From NCBI GenBank assembly GCA_023231445.1, contig JALNVF010000122.1, positions 1 to 9,608 of the forward strand: a DNA stretch of 9,608 nucleotides, read 5' to 3'. Position numbers and translations under genes: made by a program. Below the pieces are notes generated by a model. That model searched no databases and was not told the origin of the DNA. It was given only the letters and a program-made list of their open reading frames with translations. This DNA comes from Treponema sp. GTDB taxonomy: Bacteria > Spirochaetota > Spirochaetia > Treponematales > Treponemataceae. Every line of letters starts with the position of its first letter. Position 1 is the first letter of the stretch. Below, piece after piece: positions 1 through 6,500 of the stretch.

Positions 1-626
1 ATCATTACATACCATCTGCCTTCATATTCGGCTGCAAGTACACCGTCTTTTGGGGACATGGATGTGCCGGAATTCTGCAGAGATGTAAGATAATTCTGCA
101 GACTGTATTCTCCGAGCATGAACGGATCTTCCTCCAGATTTTCGAGAGAAGAAAATGTAAAAGCACTATATGCCCTTGCAAGGGCGTTTTCCGCAAAAAC
201 CTGTGCTCCGTTCTCTGAAGACAATTCACTGACAGCTTTATCGTCGAGAAGATTCCAGCGGTATTCATGCACAAAGCCGGTTATCTGGCCAAGCCCTGCG
301 GAATCAGAATAGAAAGAAACAGACTTAAAACGCGGACTGTCCTTAAGCCGGCTGTATACTTCCTCCGCAACTGATTTTGCAGCAGAAAAATCTTTGTGCG
401 ACACTAGGATGAACACATTCAGGCCTGTCATCTCCGTAAGTTTTTCATCTGCCACTCCCATCGCTTTTCCAATATCAGGTTTGGGAAGCATATTGAAAAG
501 ATCCGCATCAAAATTTACAGAACGGCTTCGTGCTACAATAAACAGACACGGAAGGATGACTGCCAGATGAAACACAAGCCAGATAACGGCAAAAGTTTTA
601 TTGCGCGGTAAAGTTTGCTTTTTCAT
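1..626 (-). CDS. apeM: MMPL/RND-family exporter, N-terminal part (cut by the left edge)
   Basis: This is the N-terminal 208 residues of a large inner-membrane exporter of the MMPL/RND type, which in aryl-polyene clusters (ApeM) is thought to help move the finished lipid-linked pigment or its carrier out of the inner membrane. The reading frame is open from the ATG at 626 to the window edge. Residues about 12-32 form one hydrophobic segment (AVIWLVFHLAVILPCLFIVA), followed by a short FDADLFNMLPKP stretch typical of the start of the first periplasmic loop in this family. The rest is soluble and fits that loop; the remaining membrane segments and the second half lie outside. The start overlaps the end of the LolA-like gene by 29 nt and has GGAG about 10 nt upstream, which suggests translational coupling. 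The MMPL assignment rests on the N-terminus plus gene context, so it is good but not certain. Confidence 0.8.
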   Translation of the reverse strand, partial: MKKQTLPRNKTFAVIWLVFHLAVILPCLFIVARSRSVNFDADLFNMLPKPDIGKAMGVADEKLTEMTGLNVFILVSHKDFSAAKSVAEEVYSRLKDSPRFKSVSFYSDSAGLGQITGFVHEYRWNLLDDKAVSELSSENGAQVFAENALARAYSAFTFSSLENLEEDPFMLGEYSLQNYLTSLQNSGTSMSPKDGVLAAEYEGRWYVM

Positions 627-1233
627 CGGCAGACAGCTCCATGGGATATTTCTGATCAGTAAACGTGTAGGTAATTGTGTTGCCGCCGGATTCTGTCATA
701 ACAATCGTATCAAATTGTGTACCACTTTTCGATACAAGACCTCCCAGCGACAGTGATTTCATGACTGCTGTCACAGTTTTATCCTTCGGTGTAAGGACTG
801 CATTCCATCTGCCGTTTTCAGAAGTAAAATTAATATTGAAATTTTTATAAATGTTTTCCGTATTTCCCAAAAATATCGAAGAAAGTGTTGTCGAAATACT
901 CGTGAATATCTGATTATTCGAAGCGTCGATAACACTCTTTGTCCCATCCGGTGTAATCTGGACAACAGATTTCATACCGACTATAAGCGTGGACGGAAAC
1001 GGTTTCATTGTTTTCCACACAATTCCCTCAAGACAGAAAATAAATGTCCCTGTTGATTTTAACGACCGTTTAGCCGCATTAATCGTCTTAACCTGAGAAA
1101 AGCTGCCGGTTGTATTCGGGTGCTGTGCAAGCTGCGCACATATGGTATCGAATGACATGTTTTCTGCAGCATATACGGACGATACAGCTGCAATAAAAAT
1201 TGCAGATGCTATACTGATAAAATGCTTTTTCAT
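598..1233 (-). CDS. apeL: LolA-like periplasmic outer-membrane lipoprotein carrier protein
   Basis: This 211-residue exported protein resembles the LolA-type carrier of aryl-polyene clusters (ApeL), a periplasmic shuttle with a hydrophobic cavity thought to carry a lipidated cargo towards the outer membrane. A Sec signal peptide is plain: MKKHF, a hydrophobic core at about residues 5-20, and a likely cut near SVYA-AEN at about 22. The mature part has the LolA-like pattern of a GTFIF strand, then GIVWKT and a proline-rich PFPST turn, followed by alternating beta-strand sequence. There is no lipobox cysteine at the cleavage site, so the protein should be soluble. The ATG has an AAGGAAG ribosome site and lies 17 nt after the thioesterase stop; the 3' end overlaps the exporter gene. 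Whether the cargo is a lipoprotein or the aryl-polyene lipid itself cannot be read from the sequence. Confidence 0.82.
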   Translation of the reverse strand: MKKHFISIASAIFIAAVSSVYAAENMSFDTICAQLAQHPNTTGSFSQVKTINAAKRSLKSTGTFIFCLEGIVWKTMKPFPSTLIVGMKSVVQITPDGTKSVIDASNNQIFTSISTTLSSIFLGNTENIYKNFNINFTSENGRWNAVLTPKDKTVTAVMKSLSLGGLVSKSGTQFDTIVMTESGGNTITYTFTDQKYPMELSADEKANFTAQ

Positions 1234-1250
1234 AATTCACTTCCTTGTTG

Positions 1251-1682
1251 TCAGTCCTGCGAAGCTAATAGATTCTCTACTTTTTTAATAAACGTCTCCG
1301 GACAGATAAAACTTGACTCTCCCGTAGAAATATTTACAGCCATCTGCGTACTTTCTGCTTTTGTCGTAAGGATTCCGGTTTTATCGTTATATATTTCATA
1401 ATTTATCTTTATGCGGTTCTCATATTCAACAAGGACTGCTTTTACACGGGCCGTCTCTCCGAATCTGAGGGAACGTATATATTTTATTTTTATATCTGTC
1501 ACCGGAAACGCATACCCGTCGTCCACCATCTGCATATATCCGTAACCGATACTGTCGAGCAGTGCACAACGGCATTTTTCCAGATATTTTACATAATTTC
1601 CGTGCCAGACAACCCTCATGGAATCGACATCATAAAATTCAACCGGAAATACGATTTCCGCACTGACAGTTTTTGTTTCCAT
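1251..1682 (-). CDS. apeK: YbgC/4-hydroxybenzoyl-CoA thioesterase-family acyl thioesterase
   Basis: This is a 143-residue single-domain hotdog thioesterase that would hydrolyse an acyl-CoA or acyl-ACP thioester in the cytoplasm; in aryl-polyene clusters it corresponds to ApeK. The family signature is seen near the N-terminus as FYDVDSMRVVWHGNYVKYLE, with D20 matching the catalytic aspartate of 4HBT/YbgC enzymes and the VVWHGNY stretch being typical. The length matches the usual 130-150 residues. The ATG overlaps the TAA of the upstream acyltransferase by one base (TAATG), and a strong GGAGG sits 5 nt before it. The role may be proofreading of stalled ACPs or release of the polyene chain; the sequence does not distinguish these. 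Confidence 0.85.
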   Translation of the reverse strand: METKTVSAEIVFPVEFYDVDSMRVVWHGNYVKYLEKCRCALLDSIGYGYMQMVDDGYAFPVTDIKIKYIRSLRFGETARVKAVLVEYENRIKINYEIYNDKTGILTTKAESTQMAVNISTGESSFICPETFIKKVENLLASQD

Positions 1683-2674
1683 TACCGCCTCCGGTCAGAC
1701 AGCACTGCCTGTCCCGCCCAAAAATTGTAAAAATTGTACCATTGAAAAGGATATTCAATGCAATGCTTCTGCAGTTCGAAGACATACTGCCTGCACAATT
1801 CTTTTATTCTGCTCTCCTTTTCAGAACGACTACAGCCTTCAAAAGTTACAGAAGATTTTTTCACGTACATATTGTATTTTGGTTTAAGCATAAAATCTTT
1901 TTCGCGCAAAGCAAAGAAAAAATAAACCGGCACATTCAGAAGACAGGCAAGTACAAACGTACCATAAGGAAATTCTGCATCCTTTCCAAGGAATTTATTG
2001 ATTATGACTCTGTTTCTCGCTTTTGCCGATGTGCGGTCTCCGGTAATAACAACCATTCCGCCTGCTGCCAGTCTGTCGCTAAGAAGGCATATAGTATCAG
2101 GACCTATTTCTGCAGAGTTTATTAAATTCAGGGAGACCATGGGATTGATTTCCTTCATAGCCCTATTGAACACCGCAGTAGAGTTAAGTTCCATTATTAT
2201 TGTAACAGGGACAGATTTTCCTACCCCTGTTTCGTTATATACGGCAAGACTCCGGAGCATTTCGATATTTCCCAGATGAGAACCGATCAAAAGTGCACCT
2301 TTTCCTTGCATCAGCTGCTGCTTCAGGACAGCTGCATCATCGTTCTGGAAATTTATATTATCAAGGCTCATCTTACGTGACCAGCCTTCTATTTTTTCAA
2401 GAACGCATAATGAAAAAGAAATTATCTGACGCAGCGGATCCGGTCTCTTTATTTTTTTATTCTCTGTATAAAGCATAAATTGTTTCTGGTATAACGTACA
2501 CTCAGTACGCGCCCTTGAAGAAAAGATAAGATAAAAAAAGCCTGCTGGATAAACCAGCATATTGACAACCGGCAGTGGCAGATGTGCAACAAGTGAAATA
2601 AGCAGCTTTACAGGTCCATTGCCGAGAACCTGCTCTTTTTCTTCCGCCCAGTGAAGTTGAGTTTCATCAGTCAC
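1682..2674 (-). CDS. LpxL/HtrB-like lysophospholipid acyltransferase (acyltransferase half of a split apeJ)
   Basis: This 330-residue protein resembles the LpxL/HtrB lipid A acyltransferase superfamily. It has a hydrophobic N-terminal region (about 22-52), the HX4E catalytic motif as GSHLGNIE (H133, E138), a GDR motif at 212-214 and a C-terminal YPFQWYNFYNFW stretch at about 309-319 typical of the family. It probably transfers an acyl group, here plausibly the aryl-polyene chain from ACP, to a lipid or sugar acceptor at the inner membrane. I chose the GTG at 2674 because GGAG stands 8 nt upstream and it overlaps the glycosyltransferase stop by 8 nt; a TTG at 2704 would add 10 residues. In many proteobacterial clusters this domain is the C-terminal half of a glycosyltransferase-acyltransferase fusion (ApeJ). 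Here it is a separate gene with its own start, and the HW at residues 8-9 marks where the domain begins. Confidence 0.82.
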   Translation of the reverse strand: MTDETQLHWAEEKEQVLGNGPVKLLISLVAHLPLPVVNMLVYPAGFFYLIFSSRARTECTLYQKQFMLYTENKKIKRPDPLRQIISFSLCVLEKIEGWSRKMSLDNINFQNDDAAVLKQQLMQGKGALLIGSHLGNIEMLRSLAVYNETGVGKSVPVTIIMELNSTAVFNRAMKEINPMVSLNLINSAEIGPDTICLLSDRLAAGGMVVITGDRTSAKARNRVIINKFLGKDAEFPYGTFVLACLLNVPVYFFFALREKDFMLKPKYNMYVKKSSVTFEGCSRSEKESRIKELCRQYVFELQKHCIEYPFQWYNFYNFWAGQAVLSDRRR

Positions 2675-3419
2675 GCTGTTTTCTCCATATGGAAGCACGG
2701 ACAAGAAGCAATGGCAGACGGACTATCATACCGGCGCACAGGCGGCTGAAAGTTCCTGCTATATGCAGATTATCGCGGACTATCCTGAAATTTGAAATAC
2801 CACTCTCCGGATACGTTACGTGAACACTACGGGAAATAATGTGTACTCCACTCCACGACAGATGGACCAGAATATCAATATCATACCCCATACGTCCGTC
2901 AATCAGCGAATGATCAATAATTTTAATATATGGCGCAACCGGATAGACTCTGAATCCGCACAATACATCCACAGGCTCTCTGCTCACTGTACATATTCTT
3001 GCAAGTCTGTTTGAAATTTCACGTCCGTTTTTTCTGGATAACGGAACGGACTCATCATATTCGGGATACCCACATATAACTGCGTCAGGATGCGTTGCCG
3101 ATTCAGACAGAAAAAAAGGAACTCGAAATATATCATGCTGCCCGTCGGAATCAATCTGAAAAACATGAGTAAGCCCAAGCTCCGCGGCCTTCCTTACTCC
3201 GTCGTTCACGGCCTTTCCCTTTCCCCCGTTTTTCGGACGCGTAACAAGTACGACTTCTTCATGTGCTGCAGCTACAGCTGCAATCTCAGCATGATTGTCA
3301 GCATCATTACCATCATCGACAACTATAACGGGTAATCTGTATACAAGAAGCTGACTGACAACAGTTCCAAGCGTCGCACCATGATTATACACCGGAATAA
3401 CAAAACCGGTTTTCATCAT
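2667..3419 (-). CDS. Family 2 glycosyltransferase (glycosyltransferase half of a split apeJ)
   Basis: This is a 250-residue family 2 (GT-A fold, dolichyl-phosphate-mannose-synthase-like) glycosyltransferase. It begins with FVIPVYNHG, then VIVVDDG (D35, D36) for nucleotide-sugar binding, NGGKGKAVNDG at about 64-74, and the metal-binding DSD as FQIDSDGQHD (D90, D92). A short hydrophobic, basic C-terminus (about 230-247) could touch the membrane. It probably transfers a sugar to a lipid or hydroxyl acceptor in assembly of the aryl-polyene lipid; donor and acceptor are unknown. The ATG at 3419 overlaps the dehydratase stop as ATGA and has GGGAG 11 nt upstream. An upstream ATG in the same frame (3494) lies deep in the dehydratase gene and would add a non-homologous leader, so I rejected it. 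A second ATG follows at 3416. Confidence 0.87.
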   Translation of the reverse strand: MMKTGFVIPVYNHGATLGTVVSQLLVYRLPVIVVDDGNDADNHAEIAAVAAAHEEVVLVTRPKNGGKGKAVNDGVRKAAELGLTHVFQIDSDGQHDIFRVPFFLSESATHPDAVICGYPEYDESVPLSRKNGREISNRLARICTVSREPVDVLCGFRVYPVAPYIKIIDHSLIDGRMGYDIDILVHLSWSGVHIISRSVHVTYPESGISNFRIVRDNLHIAGTFSRLCAGMIVRLPLLLVRASIWRKQRD

Positions 3420-3799
3420 ACAGCAGGATTCTCCCAGGCAGCAGCAGTAAATGTACCCGAAGAATATACTTTTCCCGGTTTTTCTGCGTCCCACAACGAA
3501 TAAGAAACGGTACTTTTTTCTCTGTTTAGTTCAAGTTTCAACTCCACGACCGTATCGGGTCTTATTGGTGCTGAAAATTTTATACGATGGATTCTCGGGA
3601 CATACCGCTGAGTTCCGAGGTATTTTTTTGCAAAACGGGTGACACATTCAAACTGAGCTACAGCAGGAAGCAGTTTGAACTCGGGAAAATGACCGTCAAA
3701 AAAATCACTTTCTGCCGGAATACAAAATCTCAGCTCTACAGAATCTTCTGTCTGTTCCAGTATTTCTTCGTTTTCAATTGCATGAAGATTTTCGATCAT
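3416..3799 (-). CDS. apeI: FabZ/ApeI-like hotdog 3-hydroxyacyl-ACP dehydratase
   Basis: This 127-residue hotdog protein matches the beta-hydroxyacyl-ACP dehydratase group, which removes water from 3-hydroxyacyl-ACP to give the trans double bonds of the polyene. The diagnostic stretch is FFDGHFPEFKLLPAVAQFE. H37 and E51 lie 14 residues apart, the same spacing as the catalytic His and Glu of FabZ. The usual PGV of the motif is PAV here. A second conserved-looking element, PRIHRIKFSAPIRPDTVVEL at about 68-87, fits the central strands of the fold. The ATG overlaps the ligase stop as ATGA with GGAG 7 nt upstream, so translation is probably coupled. Known clusters also encode a second dehydratase (ApeP), not seen in this window. 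Confidence 0.87.
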   Translation of the reverse strand: MIENLHAIENEEILEQTEDSVELRFCIPAESDFFDGHFPEFKLLPAVAQFECVTRFAKKYLGTQRYVPRIHRIKFSAPIRPDTVVELKLELNREKSTVSYSLWDAEKPGKVYSSGTFTAAAWENPAV

Positions 3800-5790
3800 T
3801 TTTGTTCTCCTCTTTTTCCCCGCCCTGTGAACAATGCAATAATTTCTTCTTTATGTTTTTTTCCCTGTACGTCGCATGGAAGAACTTCGACAAAGCGCCA
3901 TTTTTTGGGAATTACAACATTCTCGAAAAACTGCATCAGATACTCGTGAAAATATTTATTAAGCACAAGTTTTTCCGCACCTTCAAATTTTTCTCTGCCT
4001 GCGGCATTAAGTACGACTGCAGCCGCGAGATACTGGCGGATATCTTCCATTGCAACTACTTTTACATCTTCCACAAGGCCGCTCTGCAGAAGACGATTTT
4101 CCACTTCGGTCATAGAAATACGCTTTTCTTCAATCTTGACAATTGAATCGGAACGGCCTTTCATAACAAATCTGCCGTCGCTCAGAATGTCTACAAGATC
4201 CGCCGTTGCAAAACCTTCGGGATCTTTTATATACGGAGATACAATCACAAGGCAGCCGTCATCCCCCTTCCATATTTTTGCATTATCAAACGGGGTCCAC
4301 TCAAGACCATTTTTTGACTGACGGTATGCAATACCACTCGTTTCGGTACTGCCATACACTTCCACAGGCCAGAATCCGAATACTTTATCAGTTTTTTCTG
4401 CAACTTCAGGAAGGAGAACACCGCCGCTTGTAAAAATAAAAGGATTTTTCATAGCAGGTTTTTCTTCAATTTCAACCGCACGCTTCAGAAAAGCAGGTAC
4501 TGCAATAATCATATACTGCTCATCGTCCAGTTTCTCGAACTCTTCAGGGAACTCTATGCGCGTCCTCCGGAACGGAACACCACATGCAAACGGAAGTGAA
4601 ATTCCGAACAGAAACCCGTAAATGTGATGCTGGCTTACCGTCGTTACCAGTTTACGTTTAAAAAACTCCTCACCCCATTTTGAAATAATAAAAGCATTGT
4701 CCTGCTCAAATTCCGTCATACGCTGGGGAACAGCCTTTGGTTTTCCGGTACTTCCCGACGTGTACATCATAATTTTAGTATCACCGGAGTTTATTACCGG
4801 GATATTCCGGATTTCGGATTCGGAAGGCCGTGCGGAATTTTCAATAAAATCCGGAATAAACAGGGAATCAGGCACAGACTGGTCAGTAAGAAATTCAATT
4901 CCCGTTTTTTTTATTTCTGAAAGAAATTCTACCGTAATGTTCTGTGTAAGCAGAACCGTTTTTCTGCACTGTAGAAGCGCAACAAAGGTACAGAGAAAAT
5001 ACCAGTAATCCTCGCAATGAAGAATCCATTCCTGCACCGGACGGGAATTTATAACAAAACGAATTTTCGCCGTATCGGAAAGAAAATCGTACCACGTTTT
5101 ATACGTGCCTTTTGACCACCGGTCCTCATAACAAAGAATATAATCATCGGAACGGGAATCGGCTTTAAATTCGGAAATTGTGTATACTCTCGGCATCTTT
5201 TTATTCACCTGCTTTCTTATAATAAATTCCACTGCAAACATCAGTCCCATAAGTACATAGGAAATTCCTCCGTTGTATACGGACCATACCTCGTCGGAAC
5301 AGAAAAATACGGTAAAAGCAGCGATACTGCCATTGCAAACAAAAAACAGGCACCATGCTGCAGTAACTCTGCGGCAGTACGATTCAACACGTTTTTCTGA
5401 AGTAGAACCCTTTATCGTTTTATCCTGCATAGTCGCAAAACGAAAAATAATATTCGGAGGCCGGAAAAGCGTACTTCCGAATACAAGCAAAAAAGTTACG
5501 CTGATTACGACCGAATACAGTTTCAGAAAAATTATCTGATTAGTCAGAAAACAAAAAAGGCCGGCAGCAAGGAAAAGGATGGAACTAAGCAAAGGCTTCC
5601 AGTCAAGTGTCTTACACTTATCTGTGTTTTTTTTCTTTCCGGTTGCGCTGAGAAAGAAGGCAGCAGACAACACTATAATGCACAATGATAAAATTCTGAC
5701 GGGCAGTTTTAATATAACAAGAAAAATAAAAATAACAGCAGGATAAACCGCCGCCGTTATATAAAAAAGAACTTTGAAAAATTTTTTCAT
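3796..5790 (-). CDS. Membrane domain (COG4648/ApeG-like) fused to AMP-dependent acyl/aryl-ACP ligase (ApeH-like)
   Basis: This 664-residue protein joins two parts. Residues 1 to about 195 contain about six hydrophobic segments and a WSVYNGGISYVLMG stretch resembling the small membrane protein (ApeG, COG4648) of aryl-polyene clusters. From about 205 on it is an ANL-superfamily adenylating enzyme: YTSGSTGKPK (343-352), YGSTE (479-483), GRSDSIVKIEEKRIS (from 545) and a C-terminal LPCDVQGKKHKEE with the likely catalytic K644. It would activate an aryl starter acid, probably 4-hydroxybenzoate-like, with ATP and load it on an ACP at the membrane. The substrate is inferred from family only. The ATG at 5790 and a GTG at 5796 are both possible; neither has a good ribosome site, and the only AGGA lies inside an upstream hairpin. 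The gene ends ATGA-overlapped with the dehydratase. Confidence 0.86.
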   Translation of the reverse strand: MKKFFKVLFYITAAVYPAVIFIFLVILKLPVRILSLCIIVLSAAFFLSATGKKKNTDKCKTLDWKPLLSSILFLAAGLFCFLTNQIIFLKLYSVVISVTFLLVFGSTLFRPPNIIFRFATMQDKTIKGSTSEKRVESYCRRVTAAWCLFFVCNGSIAAFTVFFCSDEVWSVYNGGISYVLMGLMFAVEFIIRKQVNKKMPRVYTISEFKADSRSDDYILCYEDRWSKGTYKTWYDFLSDTAKIRFVINSRPVQEWILHCEDYWYFLCTFVALLQCRKTVLLTQNITVEFLSEIKKTGIEFLTDQSVPDSLFIPDFIENSARPSESEIRNIPVINSGDTKIMMYTSGSTGKPKAVPQRMTEFEQDNAFIISKWGEEFFKRKLVTTVSQHHIYGFLFGISLPFACGVPFRRTRIEFPEEFEKLDDEQYMIIAVPAFLKRAVEIEEKPAMKNPFIFTSGGVLLPEVAEKTDKVFGFWPVEVYGSTETSGIAYRQSKNGLEWTPFDNAKIWKGDDGCLVIVSPYIKDPEGFATADLVDILSDGRFVMKGRSDSIVKIEEKRISMTEVENRLLQSGLVEDVKVVAMEDIRQYLAAAVVLNAAGREKFEGAEKLVLNKYFHEYLMQFFENVVIPKKWRFVEVLPCDVQGKKHKEEIIALFTGRGKRGEQK

Positions 5791-5805
5791 TGACACAAGA
5801 AATGA

Positions 5806-5831
5806 AGCGGATTCCTGGAAAGGAATCCGCT
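5806..5831 (-). promoter_or_regulatory. Hairpin between the second ACP gene and the ligase gene
   Basis: A perfect 11-bp inverted repeat (AGCGGATTCCT and AGGAATCCGCT) with a 4-base loop lies in the 47-nt gap after the ACP stop. In the operon transcript the 3' arm is followed by a moderately U-rich run (UCAUUUCUUG), so it may be a leaky terminator, or an RNA-stabilising or processing element. The only Shine-Dalgarno-like AGGA upstream of the ligase start lies inside its 3' arm, so it could also limit ligase translation. The structure is seen in sequence; the role is inferred. Confidence 0.6.
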
Positions 5832-5837
5832 GTCACG

Positions 5838-6086
5838 TTACTTCTGCTGTGTATACGGATACAAAGCGTCCACGACATCCTGCATTGTTTTCACTGTTTT
5901 GAAAATCGCCGTATCTACTTTTCCCGGAATGAAGTCCTTCATCTTCACGATAAGATCGATTGAATCGATAGAATCAAGATCAAGGTCATCAGCGAGTTTA
6001 GCTGCCGGGGTAATTTTGTCCTCCTCGATTTCAAATTCCGTTGAAAGGATCGACTTAAGTTTGTCAAAAATTTCTTCCTTTGTCAT
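5838..6086 (-). CDS. apeF: Acyl carrier protein 2
   Basis: This is an 82-residue acidic acyl carrier protein, the second of a tandem pair (ApeF position). The phosphopantetheine attachment motif is LDLDSIDSIDL with S39 as the modified serine. The length and the amphipathic helices fit the ACP fold. It would carry the starter or the growing polyketide chain as a thioester for the ketosynthase, ketoreductase and dehydratase. I chose the ATG at 6086, two bases after the stop codon of ACP 1 ends the preceding gene (TGAGATG), which gives the standard ACP length; a GTG at 6101 would add five residues (MRSSE) and overlap ACP 1. Which of the two ACPs takes the aryl starter cannot be told from sequence. 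Confidence 0.92.
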   Translation of the reverse strand: MTKEEIFDKLKSILSTEFEIEEDKITPAAKLADDLDLDSIDSIDLIVKMKDFIPGKVDTAIFKTVKTMQDVVDALYPYTQQK

Positions 6087-6087
6087 C

Positions 6088-6357
6088 TCACTGCTTCTCA
6101 CTTGCCTTTTCGGCGGTAATATATTGAGCTAACGCATCAACCGATGCAAAATGCTTTTTATTTTCAGCGTTCTCTGATGAAAATTTTATTCCGAATTTCT
6201 TTTTCAACGCTACACCAAGTTCAAGAGCGTCAATCGAATCAAGTCCCAGACCTGTACCGAACAGTGGTTCGGAATCAACAATGTTCTCCGGTTTTACATC
6301 CTCAAGCTGAAGTGAAGAGACAATTACCTCTTTTATCTGCTGCTTCAAATCGTCCAT
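6088..6357 (-). CDS. apeE: Acyl carrier protein 1
   Basis: This 89-residue acidic acyl carrier protein is the first gene of the minus-strand operon (ApeE position). The GLGLDSIDALEL motif contains the phosphopantetheinylation serine S41, and the sequence around it fits helix II of the ACP fold. It would present acyl or aryl intermediates to the polyene-forming enzymes in the cytoplasm. It differs clearly from ACP 2 outside the DSID core, so the pair is not a recent duplication and the two may bind different partners. The ATG has AAGGGA 7 nt upstream (6365-6370) and follows the strong promoter by a short leader of about 20-25 nt. Confidence 0.93.
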   Translation of the reverse strand: MDDLKQQIKEVIVSSLQLEDVKPENIVDSEPLFGTGLGLDSIDALELGVALKKKFGIKFSSENAENKKHFASVDALAQYITAEKASEKQ

Positions 6358-6359
6358 AT

Positions 6360-6429
6360 AAAAGTCCCTTATTGTATATTTTACCGATTATAAACAAACA
6401 AACTGAAAAAGGCAATACACAGGACTTTT
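6360..6429. repeat. 8-bp inverted repeat flanking the divergent promoter
   Basis: AAAAGTCC at 6360-6367 and GGACTTTT at 6422-6429 form a perfect inverted repeat with arms 62 bp apart centre to centre, about six helical turns. The left arm overlaps the ribosome site of ACP 1 and the right arm lies just upstream of the -35 box. It could be a pair of operator half-sites, or chance in an A/T-rich spacer. Confidence 0.25.
6387..6415 (-). promoter_or_regulatory. Sigma70-type promoter of the minus-strand (apeE-M-like) operon
   Basis: Reading the minus strand, TTGCCT (6415-6410, 4 of 6 matches to TTGACA) is followed after exactly 17 nt by a perfect TATAAT (6392-6387). Transcription should begin near 6380, leaving a leader of about 23 nt before the ACP 1 ATG that contains the AAGGGA ribosome site. 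It is the only strong promoter I can see for the nine-gene operon. Confidence 0.72.
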
Positions 6430-6500
6430 TGAATGGCAGTCAGATTGACTACATCTTCTTTATTATGATAGAGTTAAATCCCATTAATACAGGTATTCTC

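Noticed and set aside
172..185. Perfect 14-bp palindrome GCCCTTGCAAGGGC
   Set aside because: It lies inside the MMPL coding frame (NALARA), has no loop and is not near a gene boundary; probably chance.
1673..2125. Plus-strand open frame of 150 codons opposite the LpxL-like gene
   Set aside because: It is antisense to a convincing motif-bearing acyltransferase, shows no recognisable domain and has no ribosome site of note; a shadow frame.
3420..3494. Longer glycosyltransferase start at 3494
   Set aside because: It would overlap the dehydratase gene by 79 nt and add a cysteine-rich leader unlike the family; the ATG at 3419 is stop-coupled and precedes FVIPVYNHG directly.
6144..6500. Upstream extension of the methyltransferase frame back to 6144
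   Set aside because: It would run antisense through the ACP 1 gene and its promoter, encodes no family-like sequence, and the ATG at 6501 gives the normal methyltransferase N-terminus.
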